Shown here piece by piece: positions 34,612 through 42,840 of a stretch of DNA of 64,000 nt. Each line of letters begins with the position of its first letter. The stretch's first letter is position 1. Made by a program: the position numbers and the translations under genes. The stretch is taken from contig DLGJ01000005.1 of NCBI GenBank assembly GCA_002482645.1, positions 394,730-458,729 on the forward strand. The letters are read 5' to 3'. Origin of the DNA: Hyphomicrobiaceae bacterium UBA7697. Its GTDB lineage: Bacteria > Pseudomonadota > Alphaproteobacteria > Rhizobiales > Methyloligellaceae. The notes below the pieces were generated by a model. It was not told the DNA's origin, did no database searches, and saw only the letters and a list, made by a program, of their open reading frames with translations.

Positions 34612-35871
34612 ATGACGATCATGCGTTACTCACTCGCCAGCCTCATCACCAATGCGCTGACCGGCAACCGCAACTGGAAGCCGGTGTGGCGCGAGCCAGA
34701 ACCGAAGTCGTCCTATGACGTGGTCATCGTCGGAGGCGGCGGTCACGGCCTCTCCACGGCGCATTATCTCGCCAAGGAGCACGGCATCACGAACGTCGCC
34801 GTCATCGAGAAATCCTATATCGGTTCGGGCAATGTCGGGAGAAACACGACCATCGTCCGGTCGAACTATTTGCTCCCCGGCAACGAGCCCTTCTACGAAT
34901 GGTCGATGAAGTTGTGGGAAGGTCTGGAGCAAGACATCAACTACAACGCGATGGTCAGCCAGCGCGGCGTGCTCAACGTCTTCCACTCCGACGGTCAGCG
35001 CGATGCCTTTGTGCGGCGCGGCAACGCGATGCGGTTCTACGGAGCCGACGCCGAACTGCTCGATAAGGAGCAGGTGCGGGCGCTGGTGCCGTTCGTCGAT
35101 TTCGACAATGCGCGCTTCCCCGTGCGGGGCGGTCTGTTCCAACCGCGCGGCGGCACGGTGCGGCACGACGCCGTTGCCTGGGGCTACGCGCGGTCCGCCG
35201 ATTCCCGTGGCGTCGACATCATTCAGAATTGCGCGGCGACCGGTTTCCGTATCGAGAACGGGCGGATCGTTGGCGTCGAGACGGAAAAGGGCTTCATCGG
35301 GGCCAAGAAGGTCGCGCTCTGCGTTGCCGGTAGCTCCTCGCGCGTCGCTCAGATGGCGGGCTTGCGCCTTCCCATCGAGGCCCATGTGCTGCAGGCCTTC
35401 GTCACCGAGGGCATCAAGCCGCTGCTCGATACGGTCATCACGTTCGGTGCCGGCCACTTCTATTGCAGCCAGTCCGACAAAGGCGGCCTCGTCTTCGGCG
35501 GCGACATCGACGGCTACAACACCTATGCGCAGCGCGGGAACCTTCCGGTCGTGGAAGATGTCGCCGAAGGCGGCATGGCGCTGATCCCCGCCATTGGACG
35601 CTTGCGGATCCTTCGTTCGTGGGGCGGTCTTCTCGATATGTCGATGGACGGCTCGCCGATTATCGACAAGACGCCGGTCGACGGCCTCTACTTCAACGGT
35701 GGCTGGTGTTACGGCGGCTTCAAAGCCACGCCTGCCTCCGGCTGGTGCTACGCGCATCTCATCGCCACCGGCGAACCACATCCTTACGCCGCCGCCTATC
35801 GCTTCGATCGTTTCGGTTCCGGCCGTGTGATCGACGAAAAGGGCATGGGCGCTCAACCCAATCTTCACTGA
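34612..35871 (+). CDS. mgdA: N-methylglutamate dehydrogenase subunit A (sarcosine oxidase beta-like)
   Basis: This 419-residue FAD-dependent oxidoreductase of the SoxB type has VVIVGGGGHGLSTAHYLAKE (dinucleotide fold, about 37-56), GNVGRNTTIVRSNYL near the flavin, and a C-terminal GLYFNGGWCYGGFKATPASG flavin-binding stretch. ATG 34621 (MRYSLAS) is an alternative start. With MgdBCD it oxidises N-methylglutamate to glutamate and passes the C1 unit to tetrahydrofolate or formaldehyde. The four subunit genes follow in the order of sarcosine oxidase (B, D, A, G). Confidence 0.9.
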   Translation: MTIMRYSLASLITNALTGNRNWKPVWREPEPKSSYDVVIVGGGGHGLSTAHYLAKEHGITNVAVIEKSYIGSGNVGRNTTIVRSNYLLPGNEPFYEWSMKLWEGLEQDINYNAMVSQRGVLNVFHSDGQRDAFVRRGNAMRFYGADAELLDKEQVRALVPFVDFDNARFPVRGGLFQPRGGTVRHDAVAWGYARSADSRGVDIIQNCAATGFRIENGRIVGVETEKGFIGAKKVALCVAGSSSRVAQMAGLRLPIEAHVLQAFVTEGIKPLLDTVITFGAGHFYCSQSDKGGLVFGGDIDGYNTYAQRGNLPVVEDVAEGGMALIPAIGRLRILRSWGGLLDMSMDGSPIIDKTPVDGLYFNGGWCYGGFKATPASGWCYAHLIATGEPHPYAAAYRFDRFGSGRVIDEKGMGAQPNLH

Positions 35872-35881
35872 GGAAAGAGCG

Positions 35882-36145
35882 ATGCGGATCAATTGTCCCT
35901 ATTGCGGCGCGCGCTGTTTGGAAGAATTCACCTACCGGGGCGACGCCACGGTAAAGCGCCCGGAGAGCATCGACGAAAGCGCGAGGGATGCGTGGGTCGA
36001 CTACGTCTATCTACGCGACAATCCGGCCGGCTTGCACAAGGAGCTTTGGCATCACGGCGCGGGCTGCCATTCCTGGCTCGAGGTCACGCGCAACACGGTC
36101 ACGCACGAAATTGTAGCCGTCGAGCTCGCGGCGAAGGGGCGCTGA
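35882..36145 (+). CDS. mgdB: N-methylglutamate dehydrogenase subunit B (sarcosine oxidase delta-like)
   Basis: The 87-residue protein begins MRINCPYCGARC and has a later HHGAGCHSWLEV, so it keeps the Cys/His zinc site of SoxD-type delta subunits. GGAAAGAG precedes the ATG. It lies 10 bp after mgdA and 1 bp before mgdC. Confidence 0.9.
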   Translation: MRINCPYCGARCLEEFTYRGDATVKRPESIDESARDAWVDYVYLRDNPAGLHKELWHHGAGCHSWLEVTRNTVTHEIVAVELAAKGR

Positions 36146-36146
36146 G

Positions 36147-39128
36147 ATGGCTGGGACTCAAATCAATCGGCTGAGCGGCAAGGGACTTGTCGATCGCGAA
36201 AAGACGGCACACTTCCAATTCGACGGCGAAGCTTTTTCCGGCCACCCCGGAGATACGCTCGCTTCCGCGTTGCTGGCCAATGGCGTCCGGCTGGTCGGCC
36301 GTTCGTTCAAATATCATCGTCCGCGCGGTATTCTAACGGCAGGCTCCGAAGAGCCGAACGCGCTGGTCGAGCTTCGTAACGGCGCGCGCCGAGAACCCAA
36401 CACGCGCGCCACGACGATCGAGCTTTATGACGGCCTGGACGCCACGAGTCAGAATCGGTGGCCCTCCCTCAGGCTCGACGTTCTATCGGTGAACCAGTTG
36501 GCCACGCCGATTTTTGGCGCCGGCTTTTATTATAAGACGTTCATGTGGCCGGCGGCCTTTTGGGAGAAGCTGTACGAGCCCATGATCCGCCGCGCGGCGG
36601 GATTGGGCTATCCGTCCAAACTGACCGATCCCGATCACTACGAAAAATCCAATGCGTTCTGCGACGTTCTGGTTATCGGGTCCGGCGCGGCCGGGCTGTC
36701 GGCGGCGTTGGCCGCGGCCAAGGCGGGCGCGCGCGTCATTCTGTGCGAGGAAGATTTCGAACTTGGCGGCCGGTTGCTCGCGGAGAGCGACGAGATCGAC
36801 GGCAAGCCCGCGCAGGAGTGGGCCCGTGCGGCGGCGGCCGAACTCGAAAGCCTTCCCGATTGCCGGATCATGCGGCGGACGACGGTCTTCGGTGCCTATG
36901 ACGGCGGTGTTTACGGTGCCGTCGAGCGTGTCAGCGATCATCTTCCCGTGCCGCCCGAGCATGCTCCGCGTCAGCGTCTGTGGCGCATCGTGGCGAAGCA
37001 GTCCGTGCTTTGCGCGGGCGGCATCGAACGCCCCATTCTGTTTGGCAACAACGATCGCCCGGGCGTGATGCTGGCCGGCGCCGTCCGGACCTATGTCAAC
37101 CGGTTCGGCGTGGCGCCGGGCCGTACCGCGGTGGTCTTCGCCGATAATCACGACGCGCTTCGCACGGCGACCGATCTTGCCGCGGCCGGCGTCGCCGTGA
37201 GGGCGATTGTCGATCCGCGTCCGCAAGCATCCGCCGCGGCCGAACAGGTCGCCGGGGAAGCCGGTGCGCTCTACATCCGGGGTGGCATCGAGAACGTGCG
37301 TGGCGCCCATGGCATCAAGTCCGTCCGGGTCAAAGATGCCCAAGGCGGCAGCAAGGAGTTCGATTGCGATCTCTTGGCGATGTCCGGCGGCTGGAATCCG
37401 GCACTCAACTTGACGACCCATTTGGGCGGCAAGCCGGCTTGGGACAGTGCGCTGTCTTGTTTGGTTCCCGGTGAGGATTTGCCGCCGGGTATGCAGGTCG
37501 CCGGTGCCGCGGCGGGTCAGTTTTCCTTGCAGGCGTGTTTGGCAAGCGGGGAGGCGGCGGGTGCCGAAGCCGCGAAACATTGCGGCTTCTCTCCCTCGGC
37601 GCTTCGCCGTCCCGCGCCAGCACAAGATCGTGCGCCTGCGACCCCGGTCTGGTACGTGGAGAACAGCCGCGGCAAGGCGTTCGTCGATTTTCAGAACGAC
37701 GTTGCCGTGTCCGACGTGAAGCTCGCCGCGCGGGAAGGCTTCCGCGTTCCCGATCACGTCAAGCGCTACACCACGCTCGGTATGGCGACCGACCAAGGCA
37801 AGACGTCGAACCTCAACGGTGCGGCCATTCTGGCCGAGGCCACCGGCCGCTATTTGGGCGCTGTCGGGTCCACGACCTTCCGGCCCCCCTATACGCCTGT
37901 CTCGATCGGCGCTCTCGCCGGCCACCATCGCGGGAAGGATTTTCGCCCCACGCGCCTGGCGCCGTCTCATCGGTGGGCCGAGGAGCAAGGAGCCGTCTTC
38001 GTCGAGGTCGGAGCCTGGATGCGCGCGCTGATGTATCCGAGGCCCGGCGAGGCCGCGCAGGAGACCGTCAATCGCGAGGTCAGCAACACCCGCACCAATG
38101 TCGGTGTGTGCGATGTGTCGACCCTGGGCAAGATCGACGTTCAGGGACCCGACGCCGGCGAGTTGCTGAACCGGGTCTACATCAACGCGTTCGCCAAGCT
38201 TCCGGTCGGTAAGGCGCGTTATGGCTTGATGCTGCGCGAAGACGGGTTCGCCATGGACGATGGCACCACCGCGCGGCTGGCCGACGACCACTTCTATATG
38301 ACGACCACCACGGCGAACGCGGTGAAGGTCAGCCAGCATCTGGAATTCTGCCAGCAAGTACTTTGGCCCGAGCTCGACGTTCAGACCGTGTCGGCCACCG
38401 AGCAATGGGCGCAGTATGCGGTCGCCGGGCCAAAGGCCCGCAAGGTGATCGAAGCGCTGCTCGATGCCGGTCAGGACATTTCCAACGAAGCGTTCCCGTA
38501 TATGGCGTGCGGCAAGTTCACGGTTTGCGGCGGTACGCCGGCGCGGATCTTCCGGCTCTCCTTCTCGGGCGAACTGGCTTACGAGATCGGCGTACCGGCG
38601 CGCTACGGCGACGTCTTGATCCGCGCCATCATGAAAGCGGGCGCCGAGCACGGCATCGCCCCGTACGGGACCGAAGCGCTGGGCGTCATGCGCATCGAGA
38701 AGGGTCACGCCGCGGGTCCGGAGCTCAACGGGCAAACGACCGCCCACGACCTCGGCCTCGGCAAGATGGCGTCGACGAAGAAGGACTTCATTGGCCGCTT
38801 CATGGGCGAGCGCGAGGCGCTCAACGAGGCGGGGCGTGCGGCGATGGTCGGTCTCAAACCGCTGAATCCCAAGACGCGCATCGCCTCGGGTTCGCATCTC
38901 GTGAAAAGGGATGCCCAGGCGACAGGCGCCAACGACGAAGGTTACGTGACCTCCATGGCTTATTCGCCGGAGCTCGAGACCTTCATCGCCCTGGCGCTGC
39001 TCTCGAACGGTCCGGCCCGCATGGGCGAGGTGGTCAAGGTCTGCGATCCCTTACGCGGAAACGAGACGCTGGCCGAGGTTTGCAGTGCCCATTTTGTCGA
39101 TCCGGAAGGAGAGCGGCTCCGTGTCTAA
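36147..39128 (+). CDS. mgdC: N-methylglutamate dehydrogenase subunit C (sarcosine oxidase alpha-like)
   Basis: The large 993-residue subunit resembles SoxA. An N-terminal domain (about 20-110; HPGDTLASALLANGVRLVGR) is followed by an NAD-binding fold (VLVIGSGAAGLSAALAAAKA, about 174-193) and a second nucleotide domain (VVFADNHDALRTATDLAAAG). The C-terminal third is a GCV_T/aminomethyltransferase folate-binding region (LGKIDVQGPDAGELLNRVYI, PYGTEALGVMRIEKGH). The folate domain suggests direct loading of the methyl-derived C1 unit onto tetrahydrofolate. Its stop overlaps the GTG start of mgdD by 8 bp. Confidence 0.92.
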   Translation: MAGTQINRLSGKGLVDREKTAHFQFDGEAFSGHPGDTLASALLANGVRLVGRSFKYHRPRGILTAGSEEPNALVELRNGARREPNTRATTIELYDGLDATSQNRWPSLRLDVLSVNQLATPIFGAGFYYKTFMWPAAFWEKLYEPMIRRAAGLGYPSKLTDPDHYEKSNAFCDVLVIGSGAAGLSAALAAAKAGARVILCEEDFELGGRLLAESDEIDGKPAQEWARAAAAELESLPDCRIMRRTTVFGAYDGGVYGAVERVSDHLPVPPEHAPRQRLWRIVAKQSVLCAGGIERPILFGNNDRPGVMLAGAVRTYVNRFGVAPGRTAVVFADNHDALRTATDLAAAGVAVRAIVDPRPQASAAAEQVAGEAGALYIRGGIENVRGAHGIKSVRVKDAQGGSKEFDCDLLAMSGGWNPALNLTTHLGGKPAWDSALSCLVPGEDLPPGMQVAGAAAGQFSLQACLASGEAAGAEAAKHCGFSPSALRRPAPAQDRAPATPVWYVENSRGKAFVDFQNDVAVSDVKLAAREGFRVPDHVKRYTTLGMATDQGKTSNLNGAAILAEATGRYLGAVGSTTFRPPYTPVSIGALAGHHRGKDFRPTRLAPSHRWAEEQGAVFVEVGAWMRALMYPRPGEAAQETVNREVSNTRTNVGVCDVSTLGKIDVQGPDAGELLNRVYINAFAKLPVGKARYGLMLREDGFAMDDGTTARLADDHFYMTTTTANAVKVSQHLEFCQQVLWPELDVQTVSATEQWAQYAVAGPKARKVIEALLDAGQDISNEAFPYMACGKFTVCGGTPARIFRLSFSGELAYEIGVPARYGDVLIRAIMKAGAEHGIAPYGTEALGVMRIEKGHAAGPELNGQTTAHDLGLGKMASTKKDFIGRFMGEREALNEAGRAAMVGLKPLNPKTRIASGSHLVKRDAQATGANDEGYVTSMAYSPELETFIALALLSNGPARMGEVVKVCDPLRGNETLAEVCSAHFVDPEGERLRV

Positions 39129-39723
39129 TCTGGAATCAACATCCGCCCTTCATGGCTTTGCGGCCCCTGGCCGTTACGGCAAACGGGATGGAGACGCCGG
39201 CGTCACCGCGTCGGAGCGGAAGAATTTGGGGCTCGCGACGATCGCCGCCCGCAAAGGTCAGGAAGCTGCCCTCAAGGCGGCCATCCAGAGCGCTTACGGC
39301 GCCGATCTCCCGGACGGGTCCACGTCGGCGGTCGGCAAGGGTGTGCGTTTCATCGGTATCGGGCCGGGCCAGTGGTTCGCCGTGTCCGATTCCCTGGCCA
39401 ACGAGGCTCTGGCCGACGAGCTTTCGACGAAGCTCCAAGGGCTTGCTTCGATCGCCGACCATAGTAGCGGCCGGGCCGTCATGCGCATCGAGGGGCCGGC
39501 CGTGAAGGACGCGCTCGCGAAAGGGCTTGCGATCGATCTCGATCCTCGCGTTTTCGTCGACGGCGCCGCGGCCACGAGCACGCTTAGCCACATGGGCGTC
39601 CTGCTCTGGCGGGATGGCGATGCCTACGACGTCGCCCTGTTCCGGAGCGTGGGTGGCAGCTTCTGGGGCTGGCTACGCGCCTCCGCGGCGGAATACGGCC
39701 TGGAGTTCGTCACGACATCGTGA
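39121..39723 (+). CDS. mgdD: N-methylglutamate dehydrogenase subunit D (sarcosine oxidase gamma-like)
   Basis: The 200-residue protein starts at GTG 39121, which sits inside the last codons of mgdC behind GGAAGGAGAG; an earlier frame start would be buried in mgdC. It matches SoxG-type gamma subunits, related to the GcvT fold (FIGIGPGQWFAVSD, SIADHSSGRAVMRIEGPAVK, LWRDGDAYDVALFRS). It completes the heterotetramer. Confidence 0.88.
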   Translation: MSNLESTSALHGFAAPGRYGKRDGDAGVTASERKNLGLATIAARKGQEAALKAAIQSAYGADLPDGSTSAVGKGVRFIGIGPGQWFAVSDSLANEALADELSTKLQGLASIADHSSGRAVMRIEGPAVKDALAKGLAIDLDPRVFVDGAAATSTLSHMGVLLWRDGDAYDVALFRSVGGSFWGWLRASAAEYGLEFVTTS

Positions 39724-39782
39724 TCGGCCGGGAAGGCAAGATGACCTTCCAAGACACCATCGCCTGTTTGGGATTTTCGGCA

Positions 39783-39803
39783 AAGGCCGGTAGGATCGGC
39801 CTT
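39783..39803 (+). terminator. Stem-loop after mgdD
   Basis: AAGGCCG (39783-39789) and CGGCCTT (39797-39803) form a perfect 7-bp stem with a 7-nt loop, 60 bp after the mgdD stop. No U-run follows, so termination would need Rho or be weak. Confidence 0.4.
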
Positions 39804-39906
39804 GTGAGGGGGTCGGAGCATGAGCTCCGAGGCGGTCCCGGCCGGCCGCAGGCGAGGTTCTCGGTGAGAGCGTGGCCGTCAGCTCTCCGATGGTGAGACT
39901 CATCAG

Positions 39907-40341
39907 ATGAATCGTCCCGCGATCGCAACGCTTCTGCTTGGCGTCATGTGTTGGGGCCCGGCGGCGGCTGAACCGGATCAGCCCACCCGCATGGGCGCGG
40001 ACAAGGAAAAGACCGTCTACGTACAACTTATCGTCAAGGCCTGCCGCGCGGTCGAGACGCCGTTACAGCCCATCAATCAGGGCAAGATCTACGACAACGA
40101 AAAGCCGATGACGGCCGACGAACGCAAGGCCACTATTTTTGCCGCGGGCTGTATCGACGTGCCGGTTCCCATGGACTTCCTCGCCGATGCGATGTCGCCC
40201 AATGCGTGCATCGGCCGGGGCGGGTACATCGCGGCCATGCAGTTTCTGCAGCAGCGGCAAGACCTTCATGAGTTTCCGGCCGTGGGCGCGTGGCACTGCG
40301 TGATCACCGACCACGAAGTCGTCGGCGCCTCGACCATGTAG
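39907..40341 (+). CDS. Small exported hypothetical protein with four cysteines
   Basis: The 144-residue product has a signal peptide of about 21 residues (IATLLLGVMCWGPAAAE). The mature part contains four Cys (KACRAV, AAGCIDV, NACIGR, WHCVI) that could form two disulfides in the periplasm, and many short helices. I do not recognise the family. It follows the mgd operon on the same strand by 183 bp, but an intervening stem-loop suggests its own transcript. Confidence 0.7.
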   Translation: MNRPAIATLLLGVMCWGPAAAEPDQPTRMGADKEKTVYVQLIVKACRAVETPLQPINQGKIYDNEKPMTADERKATIFAAGCIDVPVPMDFLADAMSPNACIGRGGYIAAMQFLQQRQDLHEFPAVGAWHCVITDHEVVGASTM

Positions 40342-40586
40342 GGCAATACGTCGCGCCGCGAGGCGTGGAACAGTATCGGTCGTGACACGAAGAGGCATGG
40401 TGGCCGTTCGCCGTGCCTCTTTTTTGTGCCTGGAGCGGTTCGCGCCGAAGATGCCTGGGGTCTGGAAAGGCCATTCATGGCGCCGCTGCACGGATGCCGC
40501 AATGAGGCCTCTGGGGATTGCCGCCGGCGGATTTCATTGTCACGCTGTGCGCGGGATTGTCCGACACCCAGACAGGGTCTCCAGAA

Positions 40587-42347
40587 ATGCTTCACGTGCC
40601 GCCTCTCGTATCGACGCTGACGATTGGCCTCGTGCTCGCGTTCAGTCTGGGCCTGGTGGCCCATCGGCTGAAGTTGCCGCCGCTGGTCGGCTATCTGGTG
40701 GCGGGCATCGTCATCGGCTTCGCGCCAGCGGTCGGCGCCGACCAGAACATCGCCAACCAGCTCTCCGAGGTGGGAGTCATTCTTCTGCTCTTCGGTGTCG
40801 GGCTGCACTTTTCGCTGCAGGATCTGTTGTCGGTTCGGGCCATCGCCATTCCCGGCGCGATCGTGCAAGGGCTTCTCGCCACGCCACTCGGCATGGCTGT
40901 CGGCTGGGCCCTCGGCTGGAGCCCGGCGGCGGGGTTTATCTTCGGCTTGGCCCTGTCCGTGGCCAGCACGGTCGTGCTGTTGCGCATGCTGCAGGAACGG
41001 CGCCTCATCGACACCGAGCGCGGCAAGATCACCATCGGCTGGCTGATTGTCCAGGACATCGCCATGGTGCTCGCCTTGGTTTTGCTGCCGGCGATCACCC
41101 GGCTGTTCGAGGGGGATGCGCCGCCCGACGTGAGCACGATGTTGGCTCAGACGGCGGAGGTGGTTGGCAAGCTGCTGGTGTTCACGCTGGCCATGCTGGT
41201 AATCGGCAAGAAGCTGATCCCCGCGCTCCTTCATTACGTCGCTCATACGGGAAGCCGCGAGCTCTTCCGCCTTGCCGTGCTGTCGATTGCGCTCGGCTTC
41301 GCGTTCTTGGCGGCCGAACTGTTCGGCGTGTCCCTGGCGCTTGGCGCTTTCTTCGCGGACATGGTGTTGAGCGAATCTCAGCTCAGCCAGCAGGCGGCCA
41401 CGGAGTCGCTGCCTCTGCGCGATGCCTTCGCGGTGCTGTTCTTCGTCTCGGTCGGCATGCTGTTCCATCCGGCCATTATCGTGGACGCGCCGCTTGCGGT
41501 GCTCGCGACCGTGGTCATCATCGTTGTCGCGAAGTCCATCGCCGCCTACGCGGTGGTGCGCGCGTTCGGGCAGTCTCACGACACGGGACTGATGATCTCC
41601 GTATCGCTCGCGCAGATCGGCGAATTCTCGTTCATTCTGGCCAATCTCGGCATGCGGCTCAACGTGCTGCCCAGCGAAGGGCGGGACCTCATTCTCGCCG
41701 GTGCGATCATTACGATCCTGCTCAACCCGATCCTGTTCTCCGCGCTGGACCGGTACTTCGCCCGGCGCGACAAGGCGTCCGGCGGTATGGTGCCGGTGCC
41801 GGAGCCGTTGGAGGAAAGCGAGGCGCAAGCCGATGAGGCGACGCCGATCCGCGAGCACATACCGGTTACCGGCCTGACGGATCATGTCGTCCTCGTTGGT
41901 CATGGCCGGGTGGGACGGTTCGTCTCCAAGGCTCTGCGCGAGAGGAATACCCCCCTCTACATCATCGAGGACGACGGGGACGATACCGCGGAGCTCAAGG
42001 CGCAGGGCGTCGAAGTCTTGCACGGCAACGCCGCCGATCCCGAGGTGATCAAATCGGCCAACCTCGCCGACGCGCGCTGCCTCCTCATCGCGATTCCCGA
42101 CGCATTCGAAGGCGGTCAAGTGGTCGAACAGGCTCGTGCGATCAACCCCGAACTCAGGATCGTTGCCCGGGCCCATTCGGAGGCGGAGATCGACCACCTC
42201 GCCACCCATGGCGCGGACTTCGTGGTCATGGGCGAGCACGAGATCGGCAAGGCCATGCTCGGCGAGCTCAATCGCCAGCCGGCGCCGCTGGAAGACGGCG
42301 GCGCGGAGCAGGCCATGGCCGGCGCGGGCCCAATTCGCGGCCGCTAG
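40587..42347 (+). CDS. KefB-type monovalent cation:proton antiporter with TrkA-N domain
   Basis: I choose ATG 40587 (586 residues), the first Met before span 1; upstream codons in frame look non-coding. The N-terminal 390 residues form a CPA2 antiporter core with 12-13 spans (GVILLLFGVGLHFSLQDLLS, FIFGLALSVASTVVLLRMLQ, VSLAQIGEFSFILANLGM). A C-terminal RCK/TrkA-N domain (about 440-560; HVVLVGHGRVGRFVSKALRE) binds a nucleotide. Such proteins export K+ in exchange for H+. No KefF-like partner is adjacent. Confidence 0.87.
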   Translation: MLHVPPLVSTLTIGLVLAFSLGLVAHRLKLPPLVGYLVAGIVIGFAPAVGADQNIANQLSEVGVILLLFGVGLHFSLQDLLSVRAIAIPGAIVQGLLATPLGMAVGWALGWSPAAGFIFGLALSVASTVVLLRMLQERRLIDTERGKITIGWLIVQDIAMVLALVLLPAITRLFEGDAPPDVSTMLAQTAEVVGKLLVFTLAMLVIGKKLIPALLHYVAHTGSRELFRLAVLSIALGFAFLAAELFGVSLALGAFFADMVLSESQLSQQAATESLPLRDAFAVLFFVSVGMLFHPAIIVDAPLAVLATVVIIVVAKSIAAYAVVRAFGQSHDTGLMISVSLAQIGEFSFILANLGMRLNVLPSEGRDLILAGAIITILLNPILFSALDRYFARRDKASGGMVPVPEPLEESEAQADEATPIREHIPVTGLTDHVVLVGHGRVGRFVSKALRERNTPLYIIEDDGDDTAELKAQGVEVLHGNAADPEVIKSANLADARCLLIAIPDAFEGGQVVEQARAINPELRIVARAHSEAEIDHLATHGADFVVMGEHEIGKAMLGELNRQPAPLEDGGAEQAMAGAGPIRGR

Positions 42348-42367
42348 AAAGGAACTCCGCGAGTTAA

Positions 42368-42745
42368 CTAAGCGCTGACTCGTTCCGCCTCTTCCACCGC
42401 GTCCGCCTCGTCGTCGGTGAATACGCGTCCGCGCGTCAGGAAACGCACCCCTTCCGGCGCCTCGAGCGAAAAACCGGAACCGCGTCCCTTCACCACGTCG
42501 ATGATGAGTTGCGTGTGCTTCCAATACTCGAACTGATCGGCATCCATATAGAACGGCGCGCCGCCGATCTCTCCGAGACGCACATCGTTGCCGCCGACCT
42601 TGAACTCGTTGGCCGGATAGCACATGGGCGCCGAGCCGTCGCAGCAGCCACCGGATTGATGAAACATCAGCGGCCCGTGCATGCCTTTGAGAGTCTCGAT
42701 CAATTCCAGCGCCGCATCCGTCGCGAGAACCCGCTCAACCATCAT
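42368..42745 (-). CDS. DUF779 protein associated with aldehyde dehydrogenase
   Basis: The 125-residue protein begins at one of two adjacent ATGs (42745 or 42742) behind AAGGGG. It has the DUF779 signature MFHQSGGCCDGSAPMCY, with a Cys pair and a further Cys that could bind metal, and EFKVGGNDVRLGEIGGAPFY. DUF779 genes nearly always follow an ExaC/AldA-type aldehyde dehydrogenase gene, as here. The biochemical role is unknown. Confidence 0.88.
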   Translation of the reverse strand: MMVERVLATDAALELIETLKGMHGPLMFHQSGGCCDGSAPMCYPANEFKVGGNDVRLGEIGGAPFYMDADQFEYWKHTQLIIDVVKGRGSGFSLEAPEGVRFLTRGRVFTDDEADAVEEAERVSA

Positions 42746-42770
42746 GATACCCCTTGAAAGCGCAAAGGCC

Positions 42771-42788
42771 CGGCGGGGAAACCCGCCG
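42771..42788 (-). promoter_or_regulatory. Stem-loop between aldehyde dehydrogenase and DUF779 genes
   Basis: CGGCGGG (42771-42777), GAAA loop, CCCGCCG (42782-42788): a perfect 7-bp stem in the 95 bp between the two minus-strand genes. No U-run follows on the minus strand, so it may only lower or stabilise the downstream DUF779 message. Confidence 0.5.
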
Positions 42789-42840
42789 AGCCGCTGCAAA
42801 CATCGCCGTGGCAAGCGGAGCTTGCCGTGAACGCCTCGGC

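Noticed and set aside
36483..38897. 804-codon open frame on the minus strand
   Set aside because: Antisense to mgdC. No ribosome site and Arg/His/Gly-rich composition.
40266..42623. 785-codon open frame on the minus strand
   Set aside because: Antisense to the KefB-type gene and extending into the DUF779 gene in another frame; low-complexity His/Glu/Arg product.
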